Origin: Cohnella sp. WQ 127256
Lineage (GTDB): Bacteria; Bacillota; Bacilli; Paenibacillales; Paenibacillaceae
Assembly: GCF_024519285.1 (NCBI RefSeq)
Contig: NZ_JAMZCY010000004.1
Location: forward strand, 620,001-684,000
Length of the DNA stretch: 64,000 nt
Direction: 5' to 3'
This document shows, one piece after another, positions 16,538 through 25,369 of this stretch. A program made the position numbers and the translations under genes. The stretch's first letter is position 1. Every line of letters begins with the position of its first letter. The notes under the pieces are model-generated. The model saw only the letters and a list, made by a program, of their open reading frames with translations, was not told the origin of the DNA and ran no database searches.

Positions 16538-17024
16538 TTATTGCACCAGTTTGACCAGTCCCTGGACCAGAACTTGAGGATCATAACTTCCAAAAAGATT
16601 GGAACTCATCGTAAATCCCTCGTTGAACGCAATAATTTGCATCGCCTTGTTATGCTTCGTATGCTGGTAGGAATCGACGAGTACCATAATCCAGTTGGGA
16701 CAATCCTTAAGCATTTGCGCAAGTCCCTGTAGAGTTGCTGTCAGCACTTCTTCCAGCGATGCTTCAGACGGGTTGAATTGTTTGGGAATGTCCGTCCAGT
16801 CGCCGGTAATTTCCATTTGATGCTCAAGAATATGTTGAAACAGCTCTTCTTTACTATCGAAGTGATCGTAGAAAGCTCCCTTCGTCTGTCCGGTCAGTTC
16901 TACGATACCCCCCAGCGTTGTGGCTGCGTAGCCTTTTTCCGGAAAAACATTTCATCCCTGCTTCAATCAGTTATGTATAGGTAGCTTCTCTTTTTAACTG
17001 AAATTTATTTTTGTGCAAAATCAT
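16538..17024 (-). pseudogene. TetR-family regulator, frameshifted and interrupted
   Basis: An ATG at 17024 with an AGGAG site begins a TetR-like reading that meets a stop after about 14 codons and a frameshift near the TTTTTCCGGAAAAAGG stretch. In the shifted frame it gives ATTLGGIVELTGQTKGAFYDHFDSKEELF, a clear TetR helix-turn-helix, and continues into the intact C-terminal part (16538-16816, 92 codons). Repairing one stop and one or two frameshifts would restore a regulator of normal size. It does not control an obvious neighbour; the divergent glycan locus begins 240 bp away. Confidence 0.7.
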
Positions 17025-17040
17025 CGCTCCTATCCTAAAG

Positions 17041-17086
17041 GGCATCTCCTGGCAGGTAACAGCTTATAGGAGATGTCTTTTTCTTT
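17041..17086 (+). terminator. Intrinsic terminator, plus strand
   Basis: GGCATCTCCT (17041-17050) pairs with AGGAGATGTC (17068-17077) with one G-T pair, followed by TTTTTCTTT. It has no intact plus-strand gene upstream. It insulates the glycan locus from the debris to its left. Confidence 0.6.
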
Positions 17087-17264
17087 AATTCTGCCGCATT
17101 CCCTACCCAGCTGCCGCTAATCGTAGAAAAATACACAATTTGAAGTGTACGGCTGCCGGATGCGGCGGTTAGATTTAAGTTGCCGAGACGGCGCGAGGTC
17201 GAGTATCCAGTCAAGTTCCGACCGGCCTGCTGTACTCGAAGGACCGATTAAAGGGGAGTGCAGG

Positions 17265-18335
17265 ATGACGAAATTGAAGGTCGGAATGATCGGCGTAGGA
17301 GAAGTAGCCCAGATCATTCATTTGCCTATACTGGAATCGCTGCCGGAGCTTTACGAGATGGCGGCGTTCTGCGATATTTCACCGAAGCTGCTTGCGAAGA
17401 TGGGAGAGAAGTACCGGGTTTCGAATCTATACGCCAACGCGACAGAGATGCTCGAACGGACGGAGCTGGATGCCGTATTCGTGCTCAATAATATGGAATA
17501 CCATACCGACTGCACCGTGGCGGCTCTGCAAAGAAACATTCACGTATTCGTCGAGAAGCCGATGTGCGTGACCGAAGCGGAGGCTCATGCGATTATTCGG
17601 GCACGGGACGCCTCGGACGCCCAAGTGATGGTCGGCTATATGAGGAGGTTCGCGCCGGCCTATCTAAGGGCATTGGAAGAAGTCCGAACGCTCGGGCCGA
17701 TCAATTATGCGAGGGTGCGCGATATCATCGGACCGAATGCGTACTTCACGAGCCAATCCGGCACCCGCGTATACCGGTACGACGATATCCCGGCCGAAGC
17801 CGTCCAAGACCGCAAGATGAGGAATGCCAGGCTCATGAAAGAAGCCATCGGCGAGCAATCCCCCGAGACTTACGCCGCATACGGCCTATTGCTCGGTTTG
17901 AACAGTCATGACGTCTCCGCGATGCGCGAGATGCTCGGTATGCCCAGAAGCGTGAAGGCGGTCGGGTCCTCGCACGGCGGAAGGTTCAAAACCGCGATTC
18001 TGGAATTCGACGGCTATAACGCCGTTTTCGAAACGGGCGTAGATCAGCAAGGGCGGTTCGACGCCCATATCGAAGTGTACGGCGAGAAAAAATCGGTTCT
18101 CGTCCAATACGATACGCCGTACTTGAGGCAATTGCCGACGACGCTGCGAATTAGGGAGACGATCGGAGACGCGCTGGAAGAGACGGTCATCCGCCCGACG
18201 TACAAGGACGCTTATACGTGCGAGCTCGAATATTTTCATCAAGTAGCCGCAACTGGGATACCTCCGAAGACGACGCCGGAAGACTATCTGAAGGATCTCG
18301 AGATATTCGGGATGATGATGGATACCATCAAATAG
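17265..18335 (+). CDS. Gfo/Idh/MocA family NAD(P)-dependent oxidoreductase
   Basis: A 356-aa protein. An N-terminal Rossmann fold begins KVGMIGVGEVAQIIHLP and carries the usual FVEKPMCVTEAEAH lysine motif at about residues 100-113. The C-terminal alpha/beta domain follows. These enzymes oxidise or epimerise sugars and sugar derivatives. I chose the ATG at 17265 because an AGGGGAG site lies 7 bp upstream and the Rossmann strand starts there; the longer frame upstream is not family-like. It is the first gene of the plus-strand glycan operon and lies 13 bp ahead of the SGNH gene. Its substrate is likely a sugar released from the imported glycan. Confidence 0.88.
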   Translation: MTKLKVGMIGVGEVAQIIHLPILESLPELYEMAAFCDISPKLLAKMGEKYRVSNLYANATEMLERTELDAVFVLNNMEYHTDCTVAALQRNIHVFVEKPMCVTEAEAHAIIRARDASDAQVMVGYMRRFAPAYLRALEEVRTLGPINYARVRDIIGPNAYFTSQSGTRVYRYDDIPAEAVQDRKMRNARLMKEAIGEQSPETYAAYGLLLGLNSHDVSAMREMLGMPRSVKAVGSSHGGRFKTAILEFDGYNAVFETGVDQQGRFDAHIEVYGEKKSVLVQYDTPYLRQLPTTLRIRETIGDALEETVIRPTYKDAYTCELEYFHQVAATGIPPKTTPEDYLKDLEIFGMMMDTIK

Positions 18336-18348
18336 GGAAGTGACAAAG

Positions 18349-19485
18349 ATGAGCGGGACAGGACGCGAAGAAGAGAAACAAGTGGACCGCAATCTGAGGA
18401 TCGGCGGGCCATCCGGGAAGGACTTAAAATGGTCGTCGGCGCTAGAAGCGCCGTTCCGCGTCACGGGCTTGCCGTGGCTGGAGCGGGATGGCGTCTACCG
18501 GAGGTTGCCGGTACATACCAGCCATGCGATCCGGCCGGAAGTCGATCGGCTGGCGAATTACACGACCGGCGCACAGGTCCGTTTCCGGACGGATTCCACG
18601 AATCTGTACGTGCGGGTGAAGCTGGCTGCCCCCTATAACATGTATCAGATGGCCGCTACGGGCCAATGCGGCGTTGATTGTTATATCGGGGCGATCGGTG
18701 AGCAGAGGTATATCAACACATCGCGCTTCGACTTTGCCCGGACGGAGTACGAATCCGTGCTGTTCGACTCGTTGTCTCGGGAGATGCGCGACATTACGTT
18801 GAATCTCCCCTTGTATCAGGGAGTAACGGAGTTTCTGCTCGGCGTCGATCCGTCGTCGAAGATCGCAGCGTTTCCGGGTTTCCCCGTCGACAAGAAGGTG
18901 CTCCTCTACGGAACGTCGATTACGCACGGTGCGTGCGCGACCCGGCCGGGCATGGCTTACCCGAATATTCTAAGCCGAATGTTTCCGCTGGAATTCGTCA
19001 ATCTCGGATTTTCCGGCAACGCTCAGGGGGAGCCGGAGCTCGCCCATCTGATCGGAGAAATCGAAGCCCCGGGTTTGCTGATTCTGGATTACGAGGCCAA
19101 TACGCCGAGCGCGGAGCGGCTTCGCGAGTCGCTGCCCGAGTTTATCCGGATCTACCGCGCCTGTCATCCCGTCGTTCCGATTCTCGTGCTGTCGCAGATT
19201 CGGCTGGCGAGAGAGGCGTTCGACGGAGAACAGGCTTCCCGGAGGGAGGAACGCAAGCGGATGCAGCGGGAAGAGGTCGAGCGGCAGCGCTCCTCGGGAG
19301 ATCGCAACGTTCATTTCTTCGACGGCGCGTTGCTGCTCGGCGAGGATCCCCAGGATTGCACGACGGACGGCATACACCCTTCCGATCTGGGATACGACCG
19401 CATCGCGAAGGCGCTTCAGCCGATCATCGCCGAACTGCTGCATGCGGTCATCGAACGACAAACGAGAAGGGAAGACGGGGAATGA
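18349..19485 (+). CDS. SGNH/GDSL hydrolase, probable carbohydrate esterase
   Basis: A 378-aa protein without signal peptide. An N-terminal beta-sandwich-like region (about 1-180) precedes the SGNH domain: the nucleophile motif YGTSITHGACA at about 188, NLGFSGNAQGE (block II/III Gly-Asn) and the catalytic Asp-His pair in DGIHPSDLGY at about 339. Cytoplasmic SGNH esterases in glycan loci remove acetyl groups from imported oligosaccharides. The ATG at 18349 has GGGAAG 8 bp upstream, better than the GTG at 18340. Its stop overlaps the next start (ATGA), so the two are translationally coupled. Confidence 0.85.
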   Translation: MSGTGREEEKQVDRNLRIGGPSGKDLKWSSALEAPFRVTGLPWLERDGVYRRLPVHTSHAIRPEVDRLANYTTGAQVRFRTDSTNLYVRVKLAAPYNMYQMAATGQCGVDCYIGAIGEQRYINTSRFDFARTEYESVLFDSLSREMRDITLNLPLYQGVTEFLLGVDPSSKIAAFPGFPVDKKVLLYGTSITHGACATRPGMAYPNILSRMFPLEFVNLGFSGNAQGEPELAHLIGEIEAPGLLILDYEANTPSAERLRESLPEFIRIYRACHPVVPILVLSQIRLAREAFDGEQASRREERKRMQREEVERQRSSGDRNVHFFDGALLLGEDPQDCTTDGIHPSDLGYDRIAKALQPIIAELLHAVIERQTRREDGE

Positions 19486-21938
19486 AACGAGCAAAGCCGA
19501 GTAATCGATTGAAACGAGTCACGCTGGAAATGAGCTTGAAGCCTTTTACGAGCATGGAACCGTCTACGATCGAAGCGGTATGCGAGGAGGCGATTCGGCA
19601 ATGGCTGCCTCTGATCGGCATGGCGGATAGCTGCTCGATGCTCCTCTGGGTGGCGGACGGCAGCGAGATTCTCGTCTGGGACGGCAATTGGGAGCGCGAG
19701 ATTGAATGGGGGCGCTATATCGGCTTCGCGAACGAGGATAAATTCGGACATACGGATAAGAACGATCCCCGCGTAGCTAAGGTTTACCGGCCGGACGCTT
19801 GCGCGATTACCTACGCAGATCTTCGCGATATCGTCGCCGCCTTTAAGCGGATCGCCCGAGAGAAGTTCGGCGTCCGGATGGAAGTCGGCGCCACATTCGA
19901 CGCGGGTCCCGAATTCGCGTATTCCGATTTCAAATACAAGCTGCATCCGGAGATTAACCATGCCGAGCTCGGCGGCAAGGAGGTCGCGCTGAAGGCGGAC
20001 TACACCGTAGTCTGCACTTGGTCGAAGCTTCGGGAGGATCGGACCGCGTATGCGGCTTATCCGGATGGCATACCCGAGGACACGCCTTTCGGGGAGTTTC
20101 TGGGACGACAATGCAACAGCTTCCTGCCGGAGCTCGGGTTCAACTATATTTGGTTCTCGAACGGCTTCGGATTCTCTTATTTCCCTTGGACTTATTTGGG
20201 GGCGAACTACGATGGAGCTTCGATGCCGCTGGCCGATCGCGAAGAGCTGGCGGGCAAAACGCTGTCGTTCTGGGAGCACTTCAAACGGGAATGCCCAGAG
20301 TACCGCACGGAGGTACGCGGCACCAACTTCGGGACGGGGATGGATCTCGCCAAGGACTTCGTTCCTCTTGCGGAGCTGTACAAGAGAAAATACATCGAGT
20401 ATCCGCCTCCGAACTCGCCATGGGGAGCGCTCAACTTCGACTTCGGGCTGGAAATCACCTCGCACATGTCGAGAATCGCGGTGCTGCCCGGAGACGCGTA
20501 TCCGTATCGCTTCTATCCGAACGACCCTTGGTTCTGGCAGAATCCTTGGTGGGACCTGTACGACCGAGAGCCGCACGACATCTATTGTCCGCTGACCGTC
20601 GCCCGGATGAACGGCGATGCTGAGCTTGAGAATCCCGGCATCATCGAACTGCTGACGATCGATACGGAGAAGGGCGAATTAAACGCGGATTGTCCGGCGG
20701 AGGTCATTCCCCATTTGCGAAGAGCGATCCAGGACTTCCCCGATCAAGCGGGCATCTTAACTTGGTTGTATCCGTTCGGGGAATACCACGAGGCCGTCGC
20801 GGCATCGGAGGATGAGTCGAAGACGATTTTCTTCGAAGAGTGGTTCGTGCGCAATGCGGTTAATCAGGGCTTGCCTCTCAATACCGTACTGAGCACGGAT
20901 GAGTTCGCGGCTATGACGGACGAAGCAAAAGGGAAGCTGCGGGAGACGATCGTTTTCGTTCCGGCTTCTGGGTTAACGGGCGCGAATGGCAGGCTGCTGG
21001 CTTCCTTTGTTCGCGAAGGCGGGAAGGCGATCGTCTATGGGACAGTTACCGATCCGCAGTGGCAAACTTTGCTGAACATCCGGCAGGATCGCGGTCTGGA
21101 GGGAGAATTCGTGCTTACGTGTACGCTACAGCCCGACACGATACTTGATGATACGGAGGCTTTCCGGATCTTCAAGCACGATCCGCTGATCGGCGGGGGA
21201 GCGCTGTGCGAAATCCTTGCCGACGAGGTCGATCGGGCTACTAAAGTATGTGCGAAGGCGAGTCAAGACGATCAAGCCCGGATTCTCGCGTTGACAAGGG
21301 AGCTGCCGGAGTGGAACGGCGGTAAGGTTGGCTGGGTACGGGGTTCTCTGCCGTTCGAAGGAGGAACCGTTACGCAGCTTCCCGTTCGGCAAGCCGATGA
21401 CTACGCGGATCTCTCGATTCTCGTTCGGCAGCTGCTCGCTGAATTCGGATACGAGCTGCGGCAGACGAAGCCCGAAGAAACGAGTAAGCCGGCTCTTCTG
21501 TTCGTCTCCCGTCATGACAACGGCTTTTACTTCACGGGATGCCGGCAGGATACTTCCGTTGCCTTGCGCATGCGCTTCCCCGACGGGGTTCCGGTCATTC
21601 CCGGTCAGACGGTCAGAGCCGGGAAAAACGCAGCCACTTATTCTTTGGATCGAACGTTTCACGACGAATGCCGCGTTTTCGTCGATCAGCTTGAGACGAC
21701 GACCGTTTTCTGCCGGGAGTACATGCCTAATCCTACGCCAAGGAAAGTATCGGTCCGGTTTATCCACGTCACTGGCCTGCGCGAGGCAACGGTCACGATC
21801 TACCCGCCATTAGCCAGTCTGGAAGCGGGGACGGTCGAGGTAAGAGCTGACAATGCTTATGTGAATCTGGAAGGCCGCGTTTGCGGCGATAGGGTAGTTA
21901 TCCCGAATATAAGCGGCGAGATGGAAATCACTTGGTAA
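19482..21938 (+). CDS. Uncharacterised 818-aa protein, glycosidase-like with amidotransferase-fold domain
   Basis: Not assigned to a named family. Residues about 1-400 are rich in Trp, Tyr and acidic residues, with patterns such as LEMSLKPFTSMEP, WVADGSEILVWDG, YIWFSNGFGFSYFPWTYLG and WGALNFDFGLEITSH, suggesting a TIM-barrel carbohydrate enzyme. Residues about 420-600 resemble the class-I glutamine-amidotransferase-like domain of GH42-type proteins (IVFVPASGLTG...ASFVREGGKAIVYGTV). A beta-rich tail ends the chain. There is no signal peptide, so it acts in the cytoplasm. The start overlaps the SGNH stop. Its place in the operon argues for a role in hydrolysis or rearrangement of the same imported glycan. 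Confidence 0.8.
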   Translation: MKRAKPSNRLKRVTLEMSLKPFTSMEPSTIEAVCEEAIRQWLPLIGMADSCSMLLWVADGSEILVWDGNWEREIEWGRYIGFANEDKFGHTDKNDPRVAKVYRPDACAITYADLRDIVAAFKRIAREKFGVRMEVGATFDAGPEFAYSDFKYKLHPEINHAELGGKEVALKADYTVVCTWSKLREDRTAYAAYPDGIPEDTPFGEFLGRQCNSFLPELGFNYIWFSNGFGFSYFPWTYLGANYDGASMPLADREELAGKTLSFWEHFKRECPEYRTEVRGTNFGTGMDLAKDFVPLAELYKRKYIEYPPPNSPWGALNFDFGLEITSHMSRIAVLPGDAYPYRFYPNDPWFWQNPWWDLYDREPHDIYCPLTVARMNGDAELENPGIIELLTIDTEKGELNADCPAEVIPHLRRAIQDFPDQAGILTWLYPFGEYHEAVAASEDESKTIFFEEWFVRNAVNQGLPLNTVLSTDEFAAMTDEAKGKLRETIVFVPASGLTGANGRLLASFVREGGKAIVYGTVTDPQWQTLLNIRQDRGLEGEFVLTCTLQPDTILDDTEAFRIFKHDPLIGGGALCEILADEVDRATKVCAKASQDDQARILALTRELPEWNGGKVGWVRGSLPFEGGTVTQLPVRQADDYADLSILVRQLLAEFGYELRQTKPEETSKPALLFVSRHDNGFYFTGCRQDTSVALRMRFPDGVPVIPGQTVRAGKNAATYSLDRTFHDECRVFVDQLETTTVFCREYMPNPTPRKVSVRFIHVTGLREATVTIYPPLASLEAGTVEVRADNAYVNLEGRVCGDRVVIPNISGEMEITW

Positions 21939-21955
21939 ATCGAGGGGGAATCGAA

Positions 21956-22729
21956 TTGAAGCACAAATTTGCCGTTCAACTATATACGCTGCGCAAGGAA
22001 TGCGAGGAGGATTTTCCCGCCACGTTGAGAACACTTGGCCGCATGGGATGGGCCGGGGTGGAAACGGCCGGCCTTCACGGCCATTCTGCGAAGGAGATTG
22101 CTGAAGTGCTGAGGGAGACCGGATTGAGGACGGCAGGCATGCATGTCTCTGCAGAACGATTGCGATCAGATACGGAGAGCGTCATGACAGAGGCGACACT
22201 GTTGGATACGAAGCATCTGATCTGTCCGTCCGTACCCCATGAGTGGCGCAACGAACAAGGCTACTTAAGGTTGCGGGAGGAACTGAACGAGGCGGCTGCC
22301 AAGCTGCGGTCAGAAGGCTTCACGGTCGGTTTCCACAACCATGCCTTCGAGTTCGATACAAGCGTCCACGGCATGGATGCGCTGAGTTATCTAATCGAAC
22401 CAGTGTCGGATAATGCCGTGCTGGCAGAAATTGATGTATACTGGGTAAAAAAAGCAGGCCATGAACCAGCGTCATTCATAAAGCCTTACAGCGGCCGAAT
22501 GCCCACGATGCACTTGAAGGATATGACAGGCGATGAGCGCAGGACCTATGCCGAGATCGGTACGGGAATTATCGACTTCGAGTCCCTGCTTACATGGGGA
22601 GAGAGGAACGGCGTGGAATGGTATGTTGTAGAACAGGATATTTGCGAGTGCGAAGCGCTCGACAGCATAAGGATCAGCCTGGGCAACCTGCACGCTCTCG
22701 CCGACCAGCTGAAGGCAATTTCGGAATAA
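21956..22729 (+). CDS. Sugar phosphate isomerase/epimerase (xylose isomerase-like TIM barrel)
   Basis: A 257-aa TIM-barrel protein of the AP-endonuclease-2/IolE-like group: KFAVQLYTLRKECEEDFPATLRTLGRMGWAGVET, GFHNHAFEFD with the metal-binding His/Glu, LAEIDVYWVKKAG and MHLKDM, ending with the WYVVEQD strand. The start is a TTG at 21956 with a GAGGGGG site 7 bp upstream. It begins 17 bp after the 818-aa gene and is followed by a terminator, closing the first transcription block of the locus. Exact substrate unknown; likely a keto- or epimerised sugar made by the upstream oxidoreductase. Confidence 0.87.
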   Translation: MKHKFAVQLYTLRKECEEDFPATLRTLGRMGWAGVETAGLHGHSAKEIAEVLRETGLRTAGMHVSAERLRSDTESVMTEATLLDTKHLICPSVPHEWRNEQGYLRLREELNEAAAKLRSEGFTVGFHNHAFEFDTSVHGMDALSYLIEPVSDNAVLAEIDVYWVKKAGHEPASFIKPYSGRMPTMHLKDMTGDERRTYAEIGTGIIDFESLLTWGERNGVEWYVVEQDICECEALDSIRISLGNLHALADQLKAISE

Positions 22730-22741
22730 GATCGCACGAGG

Positions 22742-22763
22742 GACTGGCGGATGCCAGTCTTTT
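22742..22763 (+). terminator. Intrinsic terminator after the isomerase
   Basis: GACTGGC (22742-22748) and GCCAGTC (22753-22759) form a short tight stem with a four-base loop, then TTTT. It separates the enzyme block from the regulator gene. Confidence 0.7.
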
Positions 22764-22832
22764 CGGCATTGTCTATGCAAGGCGGCGGAAGCTCCCCGCT
22801 AACGTCGCGACGAACCTGAGGAGGATAACCGC

Positions 22833-25169
22833 ATGAAGCGATTTGGGGTCAAAGCTTATTATGCCAAAATGGTTCTCTGGATCAGCATAGCGATCTTGCT
22901 CATCATCATCGCGTTGTCGGCGGTCGTCTACGTCAACACCCAGAAGTTGCTAATGAAGAACGAGTATGCCTCCAACCAGAAAATCCTTTTCCAAGTGAAA
23001 TTTAATATGTCGTTCATGGACGATACGATCAGCAGCTTGTGCAAATCTCTCTTTCTGAATAGCGACGTGGGCGCGGTCATGTATGCTATGCAGGAAAATA
23101 TGGTCGACGTGGCCAATCGCCTGAACAAAGTAACCAGTTCCATCACATCGACCAATCCGTATATCCATTCCGTAACGATCTACAACCGGAATCTGGACCA
23201 GACCTACAGCGCGGGAAGTCCCTCGTTCTTCGAGGACCAGCTGCTGGGAGCGCTATACCATTCGGAGCAGCTGCCGCCGAAAATGAAGCCGATTTTCCGC
23301 GATATCAAGAAGCTGGTGAACAGGGAGACGAAGCCTGAGTATGTTTTCTCCTATATCATGTATGAAACTTCAGCAGATGATCTCAAGCCCGACGGTGTTA
23401 TTATCATCAACGTCCGGTCGGAGTGGCTGCTCGACAACATCCGGCAGATTAATATGATCGACAAGCGCAAGGGAGACAATATTTTTCTCTTGGATCAATC
23501 CGGCGAGTTTTTGGCAGACGGCACGGGCGACAGCGAGATTATGCGATGGGTGAAATCCGATCTGGCGGACTATAAGGCCGCCCATCCAGATGTCGGTTCT
23601 GATGGATTTTTCCAGAGCAAGCACGGCGGCACCCCTTACCTCGTGACGTATTCGAGCATCGAAAGCGCCGGGCTAACACTACTGAAGACACAGCCGGTTC
23701 TCGAAGTCTACCGTTCGATCGCAAGTCTCCGTACCAGCATTATTATCATCACGCTAATTGCCCTCGTTCTGGCATTCGTCATCTCGATTCTGATCTCTCG
23801 CAGAATTTATCAGCCGTTCGGCAACCTCGTGAATGCAATCAGGCGAGATAGACACCGCGGATCAGGGGAGGACGAAGTTGTCGACGAAATCTCCTATCTG
23901 AACACTGTTTACCAGGAATCCTTGGAAGAGCTCGAACTGTTTTATAAGGAGAAGCACGACAACATGGATGTAATGAGGCATTATTGGCTCAGCCGATTGC
24001 TCGACGAGCGCTTTGCGGTTTCTCGGCATGAGCTTGCGGCGTTGTTCAAGGAAATGAGGATTTCTCTGCCCGTAGAGGGCTCGCATGCGGTATGTTTGTT
24101 GAAAATCGATAATTACAAAGAGTTCCAGACGTCTTTTGGCGCAAAGGATAAGGAAATGTTCCGATTCGCGCTGCTCAACATCGCCTCCGAGATCGTAGCT
24201 AGATCGTATCCGAATGAAGGAATCGATATGAAGGAGGATCATGTGCTGCTTATCGTAAGTGTTCCGGAGCAGGATAACGTTTATTCCGCGGAGTTGGTTA
24301 CGCTGCTGACCGAGGCGCAAGACCATTTCTCCCGATTTTTCAAAGTCACTTTCACAGCTTCGATCAGCGACAAGACGGATACGCTTAGCGGTTTGCACTC
24401 CCTGTACAATCAGACATTGGATCTAGCGATGTACCGACTGCAGCTCGGACATGGTTCGGTCATAACACATGCACGTATTCGCAAAAACACCGAAAGCAAA
24501 AAATCCAGCTATTCGAAGGAATTGGAAGAATGGCTCGTGGAAACGATCAAGTCGGGCAATGTCGCTGCGATGAAGGATGTGCTGGCGAATCTGTTCGGGG
24601 AAATGGAGACGCTGAATTACCACAATGCTTTGGTCTCGATCATTAGGCTGGTCGATACGGCGATTGAAGCGTTGGAGGAAGCGAACATATCCGCCGCGCC
24701 CTCACTTCAGATCGCTTCAATCGGCCGCCACATTCTGGAGAAGGAGACGATGGCCGAAATCCATCGGATCATAAGGGGCGGACTTCAGGACTCTATTAAC
24801 AAGGAACTGACCGAGAATACGGATACGCTGAACTCTTTCGTCGTGGATGCGGTTACGGAATATATTCATAAAAATTATCAGGACTTGTCCTTAAGCCTAC
24901 CCTCAATCGCATCCATGATGAAGATCTCCTCACGTAACCTGAGCAAGATTTACAAGGAAGCGACGAATTTGTCGATCCCTGATCTGATCAACGGCGTGCG
25001 GCTGTCCAAAGCTGCAGAGCTCCTCATTCAAGAGGATCTAAGTGTCTATGAAGTCGTTCAGAGGGTAGGGTTTACAAACGAAACCTACTTCTTCAGCTTG
25101 TTCAAGAAAAAATACAAGGTTACGCCTAAGGAATATGCCCTACAAAGGAATGTGAACAAGATTAATTAA
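22833..25169 (+). CDS. Membrane-anchored AraC-type transcriptional regulator
   Basis: A 778-aa regulator of the kind that controls Paenibacillus carbohydrate importers. The first membrane helix is at about residues 13-32, then an extracellular sensor domain of about 260 residues, a second helix at about 300-322 (IIIITLIALVLAFVISIL), a cytoplasmic linker, and a C-terminal pair of AraC helix-turn-helix motifs (about 670-775: SLPSIASMMKISSRNLSKIYKEA and VYEVVQRVGFTNETYFFSLFKKKYKVTPKEY). It has no receiver domain, so ligand sensing probably passes directly through the membrane. It is flanked by terminators and stands just ahead of the importer genes, its likely target. Confidence 0.9.
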   Translation: MKRFGVKAYYAKMVLWISIAILLIIIALSAVVYVNTQKLLMKNEYASNQKILFQVKFNMSFMDDTISSLCKSLFLNSDVGAVMYAMQENMVDVANRLNKVTSSITSTNPYIHSVTIYNRNLDQTYSAGSPSFFEDQLLGALYHSEQLPPKMKPIFRDIKKLVNRETKPEYVFSYIMYETSADDLKPDGVIIINVRSEWLLDNIRQINMIDKRKGDNIFLLDQSGEFLADGTGDSEIMRWVKSDLADYKAAHPDVGSDGFFQSKHGGTPYLVTYSSIESAGLTLLKTQPVLEVYRSIASLRTSIIIITLIALVLAFVISILISRRIYQPFGNLVNAIRRDRHRGSGEDEVVDEISYLNTVYQESLEELELFYKEKHDNMDVMRHYWLSRLLDERFAVSRHELAALFKEMRISLPVEGSHAVCLLKIDNYKEFQTSFGAKDKEMFRFALLNIASEIVARSYPNEGIDMKEDHVLLIVSVPEQDNVYSAELVTLLTEAQDHFSRFFKVTFTASISDKTDTLSGLHSLYNQTLDLAMYRLQLGHGSVITHARIRKNTESKKSSYSKELEEWLVETIKSGNVAAMKDVLANLFGEMETLNYHNALVSIIRLVDTAIEALEEANISAAPSLQIASIGRHILEKETMAEIHRIIRGGLQDSINKELTENTDTLNSFVVDAVTEYIHKNYQDLSLSLPSIASMMKISSRNLSKIYKEATNLSIPDLINGVRLSKAAELLIQEDLSVYEVVQRVGFTNETYFFSLFKKKYKVTPKEYALQRNVNKIN

Positions 25170-25198
25170 TGTGACTGCAAGAGAATAGATTCGAGAGC

Positions 25199-25234
25199 CA
25201 GAGCTTCGGTGATAGCCGCCGGGGCTCTGTTTTT
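25199..25234 (+). terminator. Intrinsic terminator after the AraC-type gene
   Basis: CAGAGC (25199-25204) pairs with GCTCTG (25224-25229). An inner CGG/CCG stem and the tail TTTTT follow. Confidence 0.65.
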
Positions 25235-25272
25235 CCGTTTAAACTCCGTTTTAAGGTAGTGGCTGTGGCTTT

Positions 25273-25300
25273 TTGAAGGAAAATACCGTTTTTAAAATAT
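25273..25300 (+). promoter_or_regulatory. Candidate promoter of the importer operon
   Basis: TTGAAG (25273-25278) and AAATAT (25295-25300) with a 16-bp spacer, 70 bp before the permease start. The weak -10 would suit an activator-dependent promoter. Motif-level evidence only. Confidence 0.3.
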
Positions 25301-25369
25301 ACAGCTGCGCCTTCCGCACCTAAAGTTGGGGTAGGACAAAACGCAACACGAAAAGGAAGTGCAGGACGC

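Noticed and set aside
19416-20576. 386-aa antisense frame inside the 818-aa gene
   Set aside because: Arg/Pro-rich shadow produced by GC-rich codon usage of the real gene on the plus strand.
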